Positions 7,725 to 16,380 of a stretch of 45,984 nucleotides of DNA are shown here, piece after piece. Position 1 is the first letter of the stretch, and each line of letters opens with the position of its first letter. Below the pieces are notes generated by a model, which saw only the letters and a list, made by a program, of their open reading frames with translations, was not told the origin of the DNA and did not search any database. The position numbers and the translations under genes are program-made. This DNA is from Burkholderiales bacterium (GTDB taxonomy: Bacteria > Pseudomonadota > Gammaproteobacteria > Burkholderiales > Burkholderiaceae_F): the NCBI GenBank assembly GCA_020248785.1, contig JADCGX010000013.1, forward strand, positions 1 to 45,984, given 5' to 3'.

Positions 7725-8192
7725 TTACGCGCGCCGGACGGTGGCCGCAAAGCAGCCGGGCTTGGCAAAGTGCGCGTGGATAAAGTCCACGGCCGGGTTG
7801 GCGAACAGCCGCTCGATCAGCGGTTCCACCTGCGCGCCGTCGACCACGTCGGCGTCGCGCAGGTAGCCGCGCGCATCAAAGGCGCGCAGCGACAGCAGGC
7901 GCCGGCGCAGCACGGCGGGCACGGTGTCGATCGCCTTGAACGGCGTATGAGCGCCTTCGCGCACGAAGATGGCGTGGCGTGAGCGGTACGGCGTGGCTTG
8001 CGGCAGGTGCTCGTAGTTGAGCAGCAGCAGCGCCTCGCCGGGCTCGGCATCGCGCAGCTCCACGCGGTCGGGGTAGCCGGGGCAGCTGTCGGCCCGCACA
8101 CGCTCGATGCCGCGTTGCGCGAGTGCTTCGTCGGGCAGGCCGTACAGCGGAATGAAGGGCGCGGGATCGAGTCCCTGAATGTGGAAGTGCAT
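7725..8192 (-). CDS. DUF1203 family protein
   Basis: The 155-residue protein matches the DUF1203 layout: FHIQGLDPAPFIPLYGL, a DSCPGYPDRVELRDAEPGE block, LLLLNYEHLP, PYRSRHAIFVREGA and VDFIHAHFAKPGCFAATV. The Cys-Pro-Gly and the paired His and Cys near the C-terminus are the conserved positions I recognise. Family members are small cytosolic proteins with no established function. The gene is on its own; its stop faces the peptidase gene and its start lies about 118 bases from higA. Confidence 0.75.
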   Translation of the reverse strand: MHFHIQGLDPAPFIPLYGLPDEALAQRGIERVRADSCPGYPDRVELRDAEPGEALLLLNYEHLPQATPYRSRHAIFVREGAHTPFKAIDTVPAVLRRRLLSLRAFDARGYLRDADVVDGAQVEPLIERLFANPAVDFIHAHFAKPGCFAATVRRA

Positions 8193-8309
8193 CGGCAGCC
8201 TCGTCGTGGTGAGGCGCCACGCTAGGGCGGCAACGGCCGCGGCGACACCCGTTTCTTGCAGCGCCTTGGCTGCTGCTGGCGGCAGCCCGTGTCCCGGAGC
8301 CGCGCCTGC

Positions 8310-8609
8310 TTAAGCGGCGCGCGGCAACACGTCGCGCTCGATCTGCGACTTCAGCTCGCTCTCGGCCTTGCGCAGATCGAATGCCGACTGCAGGTTGAGC
8401 CAGAACTCCGCCGTTGTGCCGAAGTAGCGCGCCAGGCGCAGGGCGGTGTCGGCCGTGATGCCGCGCCGCTCGTTGACGACGTCGTTGATTCGCGTGGCAG
8501 GTACGCGCAGGGCCTGCGCGAGTGCGTGGGCGCTCAGCCCCAGCGGGGCGAGAAACTCCTCGCGCAGCACCTCGCCGGGGTGGACGGGGCGCATGGCGTT
8601 CTTAGGCAT
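8310..8609 (-). CDS. higA: HigA-type antitoxin, XRE/HTH addiction-module antidote
   Basis: The 99-residue protein begins MPKNAMRPVHPGEVLREEFL, the typical opening of the HigA family. It carries a helix-turn-helix of the form LSAHALAQALRVPATRINDVVNERRGI, followed by ADTALRLARYFGTTAEFWLNLQ. HigA binds and neutralises the HigB RNase and represses its own promoter. The gene starts 9 bases after the higB stop, with toxin first as usual for higBA. The pair lies in a low-density stretch beside a GST gene, as expected for a mobile toxin-antitoxin unit. Confidence 0.9.
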   Translation of the reverse strand: MPKNAMRPVHPGEVLREEFLAPLGLSAHALAQALRVPATRINDVVNERRGITADTALRLARYFGTTAEFWLNLQSAFDLRKAESELKSQIERDVLPRAA

Positions 8610-8618
8610 GACGGCACC

Positions 8619-8897
8619 TCAGTGGTAATCGACGATCTGGACGTCCCACGCGCCGCCCTCGGCCCAGCGGAAGCAGATTCGCCACTGGTCGTTGATGCGG
8701 ATGCTGTACTGGCCCTGGCGGTCGCCGGCCAGCTTTTCGAGCCGGTTGCCGGGCGGCGCTCGCAGGTCAGCGACGTCGGCGGCGCTGTCGAGCATCTGCA
8801 GCTTGCGTTCGGCCGCGCTGCGGATGGAACGCCAGCGCGTCGGGCAACGCCCCTCGAACAGGCTCTCGGTGTCGCGATCGCGGAACGTTCGGATCAT
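8619..8897 (-). CDS. higB: HigB-type toxin, RelE/ParE superfamily mRNA interferase
   Basis: This 92-residue protein starts MIRTFRDRDTESLFEG and continues RKLQMLDSAADVADLRAPPGNRLEKL, GQYSIRINDQWRICFRW and VQIVDYH. The NDQWRICF strand followed by a C-terminal DYH is the classic HigB/RelE-like pattern of ribosome-dependent mRNA interferases. It is the first gene of the higBA operon. The sequence 12-110 bases upstream of its ATG contains a -10-like TATACG (minus strand, 8914-8909) and an array of 14-bp-spaced repeats that may be the operator. Confidence 0.88.
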   Translation of the reverse strand: MIRTFRDRDTESLFEGRCPTRWRSIRSAAERKLQMLDSAADVADLRAPPGNRLEKLAGDRQGQYSIRINDQWRICFRWAEGGAWDVQIVDYH

Positions 8898-8908
8898 TGA
8901 CCGCCAAT

Positions 8909-9006
8909 CGTATACCGGACGGCGGTAAACGGCTAACGGTAAGTATCAGCCGGTAAGCGTCGATCTGTAGGAGTCCATCCGTAAGGATCGCCGGCCGTTA
9001 CCGCTC
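8909..9006. repeat. degenerate 14-bp periodic array upstream of higB
   Basis: On the plus strand the hexamer CGGTAA occurs at 8923, 8937 and 8951, exactly 14 bases apart. Related hexamers continue the register: CGTATA at 8909, CTGTAG at 8965 and CCGTAA at 8979, with an inverted form CCGTTACCG near 8996. Units at 8937, 8951, 8965 and 8979 also share bases beyond the hexamer (C-n-GTA-A/G-G). The array fills the space between the GST stop and the higB start. It could be an operator for HigA or an unrelated iterated site. Confidence 0.6.
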
Positions 9007-9033
9007 GCCCGGGCGCGCCCTTGCTGCATCCGT

Positions 9034-9729
9034 TCACGCCGGCACCGTCAGCCCGCGCTGCACCGCCGGCCGGGCGACAAAGGCATCGAGCGCGCGCTGC
9101 ACGTTGGCGTACTTGCCAAACTCCACCAGATCGCCGGCGCCATAGAAGCCCACCAGATTGCGCACCCAAGGAAAGATGGCGATGTCGGCAATGCTGTACT
9201 CGTCGCCCGCCACCCATGTGCGCTCGGCCAGCTCGCAGTCGAGCACGCCCAACAGCCGCTTGCTCTCGTTCACATAGCGGTCGCGCGGGCGCTTGTCCTC
9301 GTAGTCCTTGCCCGCAAACTTGTGGAAGAAGCCGAGCTGGCCAAACATCGGCCCCAGACCGCCCATCTGCCACATGACCCACTGCAGCGTGGTGAAGCGG
9401 CCGGCGTCGTCCCTGGGCATAAGCTTGCCGGTCTTGCTCGCCAGATACACCAGGATGGCGCCCGACTCCCACAGCCCGAACGCCGCGCCGTTGGGTCCAT
9501 TCGGATCGAGGATCGCCGGGATCTTGTTGTTGGGGTTCAGCGAGAGGAATTCGGTCGAGAGCTGGTCGTTGCTGCCAAAGCTCACGCGATGCGCCTCGTA
9601 CGGCAGGCCGAGTTCCTCCAGCGCGATCGAGACCTTCACGCCGTTGGGCGTGGGCAGCGAGTAGAACTGGATGCGGTCCGGGTGCCGGGCGGGCCACTTG
9701 CGGGTGATGGGGAAGTCGGCGAGTTTCAT
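9034..9729 (-). CDS. glutathione S-transferase, YghU/YfcG-like (nu class)
   Basis: The ATG at 9729 yields 231 residues. The thioredoxin-like N-domain shows YSLPTPNGVKVSIALEEL and NPNNKIPAILDP, with TPNG being the nu-class motif for binding glutathione, often as disulfide. It continues with LWESGAILVYLA, and the helical C-domain has GPMFGQLGFFHK, ERTWVAGDEYSIADIAIFPW. Such enzymes reduce disulfide bonds with glutathione in the cytosol. A longer upstream open frame exists, but the start chosen matches family length. The gene is probably monocistronic. Confidence 0.88.
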   Translation of the reverse strand: MKLADFPITRKWPARHPDRIQFYSLPTPNGVKVSIALEELGLPYEAHRVSFGSNDQLSTEFLSLNPNNKIPAILDPNGPNGAAFGLWESGAILVYLASKTGKLMPRDDAGRFTTLQWVMWQMGGLGPMFGQLGFFHKFAGKDYEDKRPRDRYVNESKRLLGVLDCELAERTWVAGDEYSIADIAIFPWVRNLVGFYGAGDLVEFGKYANVQRALDAFVARPAVQRGLTVPA

Positions 9730-9888
9730 GGCGAAGGTCCTCGGGCGAGTGAGCGCGTCATTTTGCGCCGCGCTGCACCCAGTGCCAGCGCGGCGCGGCC
9801 GCTTCACGGACCGACCGGCGCGGGCGGGCATCTGCCTTGCTGTTCCGCAGCACGGCATGTTGCCGGTGCAAACACTTGGGAGCTCAGC

Positions 9889-10116
9889 ATGAACCAGCAA
9901 GACCGTAACCAGGGCCAGCGTCAAGGCGGTCAGAACCAGGATCAACGCAAGCCGATGCAGCCTGAACAAGGCGGGACAAACCAGAACCAGAGTGAGCAGG
10001 GCGGGCAGAACAAGTTGCAGCGCGACCAGAACAAGCCCGGTCAGCAGCAGCCGGGCAGTGGGCAGACCCAGAACAACCCGCAAGAGCAGCAGCGCGATCA
10101 GCAGCAGCGCCGCTAA
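9889..10116 (+). CDS. small Gln/Asn-rich low-complexity protein
   Basis: The ATG at 9889 has GGGAG about 7 bases upstream. The 75-residue product, MNQQDRNQGQRQGGQNQDQ onward, is almost entirely Q, N, G, R, D, K and P, with repeated 'GGQNQ/KPGQQ/EQGG' units. It has no signal peptide or hydrophobic segment, so it should be a soluble disordered protein. Such proteins are often stress-related hydrophilins in this bacterial group, but I do not recognise a named family. The real start is supported by the abrupt switch in amino-acid composition at the ATG. Confidence 0.6.
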   Translation: MNQQDRNQGQRQGGQNQDQRKPMQPEQGGTNQNQSEQGGQNKLQRDQNKPGQQQPGSGQTQNNPQEQQRDQQQRR

Positions 10117-10257
10117 CCCGCCACCCACCCGCTCGCGCGGCGGCCGAGCGCGGCCGCCGCGCTGTCATTTCCTTTTCACCACACGCGCCACCACCGCGCG
10201 GCGCACCCGCGCTGCGACCTGCACGATCGCTGACGCAAGCCTGCCTACACTGGCGGC

Positions 10258-10809
10258 ATGGCCCTGCGCGCAACCATCTACCGCTGCGACCTCACCGTCT
10301 CTGATGTCGACCGCCACGTCTACGGCCAGCACGCGCTGACGCTGGCGCGGCATCCGTCCGAGACGGAGGAGCGGATGATGGTGCGGCTGCTGGCCTTTGC
10401 GATGCACGCCGACGCGGCACTGGCATTTGGCCCGGGGCTGTCGACCGAGGACGAGCCGGATCTCATCCTGCGGGACCCAACGGGCGTGATCGACCTGTGG
10501 ATCGACGTGGGCCTACCGGACGAGAAGGCAGTGCGCAAAGCCTGCGGTCGGGCGCGACAGGTGGTCGTGTTGGCCTATGGCGCGCGGCGTGTCGATGCCT
10601 GGTGGCAGGGCAATTCGGCCGCGTTGGCGCGGCATGCGAATCTGCGCGTGATCACGCTGACCGGCGATGAGACGGAGGCTCTGCAACGCCTGGCAGCGCG
10701 TGCGATGGCGCTTACCTGCACCGTGCAGGACGGCCGGGTGTGGATGGGCTCGGCCGCGCAGACGCTCGAACTCGCGCCACAGCAGGTCAAGGCGGCCGAT
10801 GCGCGCTGA
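10258..10809 (+). CDS. yaeQ: YaeQ family protein
   Basis: The 183-residue protein follows the YaeQ pattern throughout: MALRATIYRCDLTVSDVDRH, HPSETEERMMVRLLAFA, LSTEDEPDLILRD, IDLWIDVGLPDEK and then RRVDAWWQGN. YaeQ has a PD-(D/E)XK nuclease-like fold, with the acidic residues in the EDEPDL and IDLWIDVG strands. It was once proposed to substitute for RfaH and its true role is not settled. It is a stand-alone cytosolic gene with no partner nearby. Confidence 0.92.
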   Translation: MALRATIYRCDLTVSDVDRHVYGQHALTLARHPSETEERMMVRLLAFAMHADAALAFGPGLSTEDEPDLILRDPTGVIDLWIDVGLPDEKAVRKACGRARQVVVLAYGARRVDAWWQGNSAALARHANLRVITLTGDETEALQRLAARAMALTCTVQDGRVWMGSAAQTLELAPQQVKAADAR

Positions 10810-11141
10810 GCGCTGATGGCGCCCCAGCGATTGGGGGCCAAGCGCAGCGGGCTGGCCGCGACCTCGCCGCCATCGAGCCGGCACTCGTGAACCTGAAAGC
10901 TTGCACGCGTCGGTTACGGTGCGATGCCCGCGCAAGCGGGGAGCCGTTTCAGTGCCGCATCATTGCATTGCCGCTCGCGCGGCAATCACACACCACCGCA
11001 CTGTCGATGCGTGTCGGCCGTTAGCGCGCAAGATGGCAACGCTGCGCGGTGGGGATGACCGCACAGCGCGGGCACCGGTTGAACGCGGGTCGGGTTTGCG
11101 GCGCGCCACCCGTTGGGCGGCGCGCCGCGGCAACGACCCGA
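10810..11141. other. intergenic, no gene seen; one strong hairpin
   Basis: The 332 bases between yaeQ and the first small heat-shock gene hold no convincing ORF. A 31-nt hairpin at 11098-11128 has 10-bp outer arms (11098-11107 and 11119-11128) and an inner CCC/GGG pairing around a 3-base loop. It has no T-run on either side, so it is not a textbook terminator, though it may end transcription from both converging genes. Confidence 0.5.
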
Positions 11142-11603
11142 TCAACGCACGGTCAGGCGCTTGCTCGTCACCGTGGCGCGCTTGGGCAACGCAAGCTTGA
11201 GCACGCCGTTTTCAAACGCGGCTTCAGCGCCATCTTCGGTCACCTCGGCCGGTAACTCAAAGCTGCGCGCGTAGCTGGTGGCGTAGCGCTCGGTGTGCAG
11301 CACGCGGCCGCCGTCCTTGCCGTCTTGCTCCGACGTGCGCTGGCGCTTGGTTTCGGCCGCAATCGCCACGCGGGCGCCCTCGACCGTGACACTGATGTCG
11401 TCTTTGCTCACGCCTGGCAGGTCGACCAGCACTTCGTACTTTTGGCCTTTGTCGATCACGTCCATGCGCGCACGCACGGCAGCGGGAAGTTCGCTGGCGC
11501 GGGCGGCCAACGGCGATACAGGCACACCGGCTCGAGCGAAGAAGTCATTGAAAAACTCGTCGAATGCGCTGAAGGCATCACGACGCGCGGGCAGTCCATT
11601 CAT
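11142..11603 (-). CDS. small heat-shock protein Hsp20 / alpha-crystallin
   Basis: AGGAGG stands before the ATG at 11603; the product has 153 residues. It has the FDEFFNDFFARAG N-terminus and an alpha-crystallin domain from about residue 45: RARMDVIDKGQKYEVLVDLPGVSKDDI, SVTVEGARVAI, YARSFELPAEV and the closing GVLKLALPK. It is an ATP-independent holdase that keeps unfolded proteins soluble. A sigma-32-like promoter lies 62-88 bases upstream. It is a paralogue of the next gene, with the same size and order of motifs, and probably arose by tandem duplication. Confidence 0.93.
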   Translation of the reverse strand: MNGLPARRDAFSAFDEFFNDFFARAGVPVSPLAARASELPAAVRARMDVIDKGQKYEVLVDLPGVSKDDISVTVEGARVAIAAETKRQRTSEQDGKDGGRVLHTERYATSYARSFELPAEVTEDGAEAAFENGVLKLALPKRATVTSKRLTVR

Positions 11604-11661
11604 TGCTGATCCTCCTCTTGCAGACAGGAACACGTTGGGCGGGCTGCGCAGCCATGGCCCA

Positions 11662-11691
11662 TAGCTAGGGGAGGACCCGCCCAGTTTCAAG
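11662..11691 (-). promoter_or_regulatory. sigma-32 (heat-shock) promoter of hsp20
   Basis: On the minus strand CTTGAAA (11691-11685) matches the sigma-32 -35 consensus exactly. It is followed after 13 bases by CCCCTAG (11671-11665), close to the CCCCATNT -10 consensus. It lies 62-88 bases before the hsp20 start codon. A second CTTGAAA with CCATAT further upstream (around 11800-11830) has a shorter spacer and is weaker. Confidence 0.65.
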
Positions 11692-11909
11692 AGGGCAGCA
11701 GTCGGGGGCGGCGCGGCCAGATCAATCCAAAGAGAAAGCGGCGGCGCGGCCGGCCTTGCTGCATGCCGGGGGCACCGCCGCCGCGACCTCGCCCAGCTCC
11801 CGCGAGTCATATGGTCGCCAACCGTTTCAAGGCTGCTGTCTTGCGCTGATCGCGCGCTGCCTCCTTGCTGGCCTGATGTCTCGGGTCTTCGTACCAGACG
11901 CCTTGCGCG

Positions 11910-12374
11910 CTACTGGACGACCAGCTTGCGCGCCTCGGTCGGCGCGCGCTTGGGCAGCGTGAGCATCAGCACGCCGTTGTCATACATGGCCTCGGCGCCG
12001 GTCTCGGTCACCTCGACCGGCAGTTCGAAGCTGCGCGCGTAGCTCTTGGCCACGCGTTCTGTGTAGAGCAGCTTCTCGCCTTCTTTCACCGGTGTCTCGG
12101 TGAGCATCTCGGCGGTGATGGCGACGCGCGCGCCTTCGATGTTGATGTTGATGTCCTCCTTTTTCACGCCCGGAAGATCGACCGTGACGAGGAACTTCTC
12201 GCCCTTGTCGACGACGTCCATGCGCGCGCGCATGACGGGTGCGACCTCGGCCATGCTTGGCAGCATCGGCCGGGCGAGAAAGTCATTGAAGAATTCGTCG
12301 AAGAACGACGTGAAAGGAGTGGTCGCGTAGACCGGGTCACGCCGTGTGAGCGGGGTGGTCAGCGGGGCGCCCAT
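11910..12374 (-). CDS. small heat-shock protein Hsp20 / alpha-crystallin (second copy)
   Basis: AGGAGG precedes the ATG at 12374, and the product has 154 residues. Motifs are FTSFFDEFFNDFLARP, RARMDVVDKGEKFLVTVDLPGVKKEDI, INIEGARVAITAE, SYARSFELPVEVTE and GVLMLTLPKRAP, so it is a second alpha-crystallin-domain holdase. It lies 306 bases upstream of its paralogue on the same strand. No good sigma-32 site was seen in front of this copy, so the two may be regulated differently. Both end in a short basic tail without a clear I-x-I motif. Confidence 0.93.
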   Translation of the reverse strand: MGAPLTTPLTRRDPVYATTPFTSFFDEFFNDFLARPMLPSMAEVAPVMRARMDVVDKGEKFLVTVDLPGVKKEDININIEGARVAITAEMLTETPVKEGEKLLYTERVAKSYARSFELPVEVTETGAEAMYDNGVLMLTLPKRAPTEARKLVVQ

Positions 12375-12685
12375 GTGAACCTCCTATGTGCAACACCATC
12401 GCAAGCCCCGGTTCCAGCTCGCCCGAGCCGGCCTTTGCTACCGGGCCTCGCTAACAGCAATGTAGGCCTGTGGGCGGCGCGCGCAAGACGGTCACGACAC
12501 GAGATTGCAGCGCGCTTTGCCTGGAATCAATCTCAACCGCAGATGACACGCGAACGAGAACGCGGATGCAGCGCTCAGATGATGAACGCGCCGCGCGCAA
12601 ACCGAAGCGCGCGGACCGAGGCGCGCAGGCTCGCCGGGGCCCCGGCGCGTCGTGACGCAGCGCTTTGTCGTGACGCAGCGCTTGG
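12375..12685. other. intergenic region with an 18-bp tandem repeat
   Basis: No gene is supported in these 311 bases. At 12650-12685 an 18-bp unit, TCGTGACGCAGCGCTTTG, occurs twice head to tail with one base difference, ending directly at the stop codon of the lipoprotein gene. The rest is GC-rich and includes the upstream region of the second hsp20 gene, where I see no clear promoter. Confidence 0.5.
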
Positions 12686-14110
12686 CTATGGCCGCGCGAC
12701 GCGCGCGACGATATCCGGATTGACCTGCCCGGCCACGCTCTGGAGCCACGCCACCACGGCGACACCGGTGCCGTTGATCGCCAGCGCCGGTGTGCCGGCA
12801 CCGCCCGCATTGCTTTCGAGCAGCGCGGGCGAGGAAAAGCTGCCGCTGGAGGCCGACAGTTGCGCGGCATACAGATCGTTCACACCGCCCGGCGGCCGCT
12901 GGGTCCAGACTACGGTGGCGTTGCCGGTCGCATCGCTCACCGCACGGATGTCTTGCGCGCTGCCCGGCAGGCTCGCGCTGAGTTGCACAGGCGCCGACCA
13001 GGTGCCGTTGGAGGCCGAAAAACGCGCGGCCTGCAACACGTTGTCCTGCCGCCAGAAGACGGTTGCGCCCTGCAGCGGGCCGCTGACGACACGCGCGTCC
13101 AGCACGGAGCCGACACCGATGTCGATGGTGGTGGGTGCGGCGAGCCACCCGGCACCGGTCCAGCGCGTGGCGCGCAGGTCGTAGCCCGTCGCGCCGACCA
13201 GCCCCTGCTCCCAGGTCAGCATGAACTGGTTGGTTGCGAGGTCCGCCAGCCGCGGATTACGTGCGTCATTGAGCTGGTTCAGCTCAACCTGCACCGGCGC
13301 GCCCAAGGTGCCGCTGGCATCGATCACGCGCGACCAGAGCTGCGCCGCTGGGCTGCCCTGGCGCCACACCACCATCGCGCGGCCGGCCGTGTCGACGGCC
13401 ACTGCGGGCTCGCTTGCTGCCGCACCCGTGTTTGTCTGAATCAACAACGGCGCACTCCACGTGCCTGCGCCACTGCGTCGGCTCACATAGACCTGCGCCA
13501 GCGCGCCGGTACTGGGCGCCTGTACCCACGCGATGACTTGATCGCCCGCGTCGTTGCTGGCGAGCGCGACACCGCTCATGCCAAGCGCGAGCGGCGCCTC
13601 GTTGACCACGGCGTCGCTGCTGCCCGATGCATCGCGTCGGGCGGCCGCCAGGCGGTCGAGCGCGCTGGTGCTCCGGCGCCAGGCAAACACGGCGCTCGGC
13701 CCGGCGCCACTGCCTTGCAGATCTGCGATGGCGTCGCTCGCAGCGTTGCCCGCATTGACCGACTCGAACAACTGGAGCGCGTTCCAAGTCGTACTGGCCG
13801 CGGTCTGACTGCGACCGACGACATACGGAACCGGCGTCGGTGTCGTGGTGTTGGGCAGGACGAGTTGTGTCTGCGGCCAGGCGACGGTCACCGCGCCATC
13901 GGTAGCGACCGCCGCGCCGAGCGCGGCGATCTGGGCGTTGCTCGCCAGCGTTGTCGGCGCACCCCAGTTGATCGAACCCGGCGGCGGGGGTGGCGGCGGC
14001 AACACGCTGCCATTGTCCGATCCGCCACTGCCGCCGCACGCCGTCAGGCTCAGGCTCGCTGCGGCCGCCACGCAGGCGGCTCCCAACGCTCGGCGCAACT
14101 CAGGCTGCAC
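12686..14110 (-). CDS. lipoprotein with beta-propeller-like repeats
   Basis: I take the GTG at 14110 as start, which overlaps the nrdR end by 11 bases and gives 474 residues; the TTG at 14098 is possible. A signal peptide [17 protein letters not shown] ends in a lipobox with Cys at about residue 25, followed by GGSGGSDNG and a proline run, a typical linker of an exported lipoprotein. The rest contains at least six repeats of the form 'G-x-A-x-V-x-W-x-Q' (for example [37 protein letters not shown]), which suggests a multi-bladed propeller on the outer membrane. Function unknown. It is downstream of and translationally close to nrdR, probably without functional link. Confidence 0.65.
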   Translation of the reverse strand: MQPELRRALGAACVAAAASLSLTACGGSGGSDNGSVLPPPPPPPGSINWGAPTTLASNAQIAALGAAVATDGAVTVAWPQTQLVLPNTTTPTPVPYVVGRSQTAASTTWNALQLFESVNAGNAASDAIADLQGSGAGPSAVFAWRRSTSALDRLAAARRDASGSSDAVVNEAPLALGMSGVALASNDAGDQVIAWVQAPSTGALAQVYVSRRSGAGTWSAPLLIQTNTGAAASEPAVAVDTAGRAMVVWRQGSPAAQLWSRVIDASGTLGAPVQVELNQLNDARNPRLADLATNQFMLTWEQGLVGATGYDLRATRWTGAGWLAAPTTIDIGVGSVLDARVVSGPLQGATVFWRQDNVLQAARFSASNGTWSAPVQLSASLPGSAQDIRAVSDATGNATVVWTQRPPGGVNDLYAAQLSASSGSFSSPALLESNAGGAGTPALAINGTGVAVVAWLQSVAGQVNPDIVARVARP

Positions 14111-14582
14111 GCTTGCGGCGCGCGCCCTTGCCGGCGGGGCGCACTTCCTTGACGACCTCTGCGAATTCATCGACATCCTCGAAGCTCCGATACACCGAAG
14201 CAAAGCGGATGTAGCCCACCTTATCAAGACGCTTCAACTCGCGCATCACCAATTCGCCCAGCTTCTCGCTCTTGATCTCGCGCTGGGCCAGCGACAGCAG
14301 CTTGTCTTCTATGCGGCCGATCGCATCGTCCACCGCCTCACGCGGCACCGGCCGCTTGCGCAGCGCGAGCATCATCGAGCCGCGTAGCTTCTCGCGATCG
14401 TACTCGGCGCGGCTGCCGCCGCGCTTGACGATCGACGGCATCGCCAGCTCAACCCGCTCGTACGTGGTGAAGCGCTTGTCGCAGGCAAAGCAGCGCCGCC
14501 GCCGCCGGATGCTTGCGCCCTCGTCCGAGGCACGCGAGTCGATGACCTGTGTGTCGGGGTGCTGGCAGAAGGGGCACTTCAA
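14100..14582 (-). CDS. nrdR: transcriptional repressor NrdR
   Basis: The 160-residue protein has the N-terminal zinc ribbon with C3, C6, C31 and C34 ([36 protein letters not shown]) and an ATP-cone domain from about residue 48 ([15 protein letters not shown], then [10 protein letters not shown]). NrdR senses ATP/dATP and represses ribonucleotide reductase genes. It lies 321 bases after glyA on the same strand, an arrangement common in betaproteobacteria. The C-terminus ends with [10 protein letters not shown]. Confidence 0.96.
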   Translation of the reverse strand: MKCPFCQHPDTQVIDSRASDEGASIRRRRRCFACDKRFTTYERVELAMPSIVKRGGSRAEYDREKLRGSMMLALRKRPVPREAVDDAIGRIEDKLLSLAQREIKSEKLGELVMRELKRLDKVGYIRFASVYRSFEDVDEFAEVVKEVRPAGKGARRKRAA

Positions 14583-14903
14583 CGATGTCTCCCTCGCGTG
14601 CGCGCGCCTACGGCGCGCACGTGCGCTCGGTCGAGTTCAGCCAGTGGGCCGGGCTTCGGAGCGGCCGCGCACGCGGCCCAATTCAAAGAACCACGAGCGG
14701 CGCTGCGCGCCGCAGCGCCGCCGTCGAGGCAGGCTCCGACGGCGAGAGCAGGGCGAAGCGGCGCGGGTTCGGCGGCGCGGAGCGCGGTCGCGTTGCCCTC
14801 GTCGCCGGATCGGGCGGCTGGTCGCCCCAACGCCCGACCCGCTGATCTCACCGCGTGTGGCGCACGTGCGACCCGCAGGGTCGCGTACACCGAACGCGCT
14901 GGC
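14583..14903. other. glyA-nrdR spacer, no gene seen
   Basis: The 321 bases between the glyA stop and the nrdR start are very GC-rich with several short inverted repeats, such as GTGCGCGCGCC/GGCGCGCAC near 14599-14620. All open frames here are shadows without family features. It is probably a leader for nrdR or a read-through spacer. Confidence 0.4.
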
Positions 14904-16163
14904 TCAGCCATACACCGGGAACTTCGAGGTCAACTTCTCGACCTCGCCGCGCACGCGGGCGATGGTGGCGGGGTCCTTGGGGTTGTCGAGGACATCGGCG
15001 ATCAAGTTGGCGGTCTGCTCGGCCTCGGCGTCCTTGAAGCCGCGCGTGGTCATGGCGGGCGAGCCCAGGCGGATGCCGCTGGTGACCATTGGTTTTTCCG
15101 GGTCTCTGGGGATCGCGTTCTTGTTGATCGTGATGTGCGCCTGCCCGAGCAACGCCTCGGCGTCCTTGCCGGTGATCTCTTTGGCGCGCAGGTCCACCAG
15201 CATGAGATGGCTCTCGGTGCGGCCGCTGACGATACGCAGGCCGCGCTTGACCAACGTCTCGGCCATCACGCGCGCATTGGTGAGCACCTGCTGCTGGTAC
15301 GTCTTGAACTCGGGCGCCAGGGCCTCCTTGAACGCCACGGCCTTAGCGGCGATCACGTGCATCAGCGGACCACCCTGCGTGCCGGGGAACACCGCGCTGT
15401 TGATCCGCTTCTCGAACTGCGGCTTCATCAGGATGAGGCCGCCGCGCGGGCCGCGCAGCGTTTTGTGGGTGGTGCTGGTGACGATATCGGCATGTTGCAC
15501 CGGGCTGGGGTACACGCCGGCGGCGATCAGGCCCGCGTAGTGCGCCATGTCGACCATGAAGTACGCGTCAACGTCCTTGGCGATCTGGGCCATCCGCGCC
15601 CAATCAAAGCGCAGCGAATACGCGCTGGCGCCACCGATGATGAGCTTGGGTCTGCGGGTGTGCGCCGCGGCCTCCAGTGCGTCGTAGTCGATCTCCTCGC
15701 GCTCGTTCAGGCCATAGCTGACGACCTCGAACCACTTGCCCGAGATGTTCAGCGGCATGCCGTGCGTGAGGTGGCCGCCTTCGGCCAGCGACAGGCCCAT
15801 GATCGTGTCGCCGGGGTTGAGCAGCGCGAGGAACACCGCGGCGTTGGCCTGCGCGCCCGAGTGCGGCTGCACGTTGGCGGCGATCTCGACGGTCGGATAC
15901 CCGAACAGGCGCTTCAGCCGGTCGATGGCGAGCGACTCGGCCACGTCGACGTGCTCGCAGCCGCCGTAGTAGCGCTTGCCCGGGTAGCCCTCGGCGTACT
16001 TGTTGGTCAGTTGCGAGCCCTGCGCCGCCATCACTGCCGGGCTGGCGTAGTTTTCGGAGGCGATCAGTTCGATGTGCGCTTCCTGCCGCTGGTTCTCGGC
16101 CTGGATGGCGGCCCAGAGTTCTGGGTCAAGCGCGGCAATGGTTTGGGTGCTGCGTGAAAACAT
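14904..16163 (-). CDS. glyA: serine hydroxymethyltransferase
   Basis: The ATG at 16163 has GAGG about 7 bases upstream and gives 419 residues, normal for GlyA. Motifs include [14 protein letters not shown] (31-44), [19 protein letters not shown] (55-73), the PLP-binding lysine in [13 protein letters not shown] (K234) and [13 protein letters not shown] near the C-terminus. It is a cytosolic PLP enzyme converting serine and tetrahydrofolate to glycine and 5,10-methylene-tetrahydrofolate, feeding one-carbon metabolism. nrdR follows on the same strand; both serve nucleotide supply. Confidence 0.98.
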   Translation of the reverse strand: MFSRSTQTIAALDPELWAAIQAENQRQEAHIELIASENYASPAVMAAQGSQLTNKYAEGYPGKRYYGGCEHVDVAESLAIDRLKRLFGYPTVEIAANVQPHSGAQANAAVFLALLNPGDTIMGLSLAEGGHLTHGMPLNISGKWFEVVSYGLNEREEIDYDALEAAAHTRRPKLIIGGASAYSLRFDWARMAQIAKDVDAYFMVDMAHYAGLIAAGVYPSPVQHADIVTSTTHKTLRGPRGGLILMKPQFEKRINSAVFPGTQGGPLMHVIAAKAVAFKEALAPEFKTYQQQVLTNARVMAETLVKRGLRIVSGRTESHLMLVDLRAKEITGKDAEALLGQAHITINKNAIPRDPEKPMVTSGIRLGSPAMTTRGFKDAEAEQTANLIADVLDNPKDPATIARVRGEVEKLTSKFPVYG

Positions 16164-16380
16164 GCGGACCTCGACAAGTGGACACGTGGAATGAGGAGTC
16201 ACTTGCCATCAAAGGCCCAGGCGGACGGCTGATCATGCGGCTCCCGCGCTCCCTGGTGGTTGCTGCCCACCTGGACGCCAGTCACGCGGAAGAAGATGGC
16301 GCCGAAATTATGCCAGCCAGCCACCGACTGCCTCGGCCGCGGGCGTACGGTCTTCCCGAGCCTTGCCCCGCGCGGTTGCC

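Noticed and set aside
16164-16380. Minus-strand frame downstream of the MgtC-like gene with a protein-like stretch (GWHNFGAIFFRVTGVQVG)
   Set aside because: It is the tail of a shadow frame of the MgtC/DUF4010 gene; no start of its own and no family recognised.
16164-16380. Glycine or folate riboswitch before glyA
   Set aside because: I could not find the conserved paired elements of either riboswitch in the leader.
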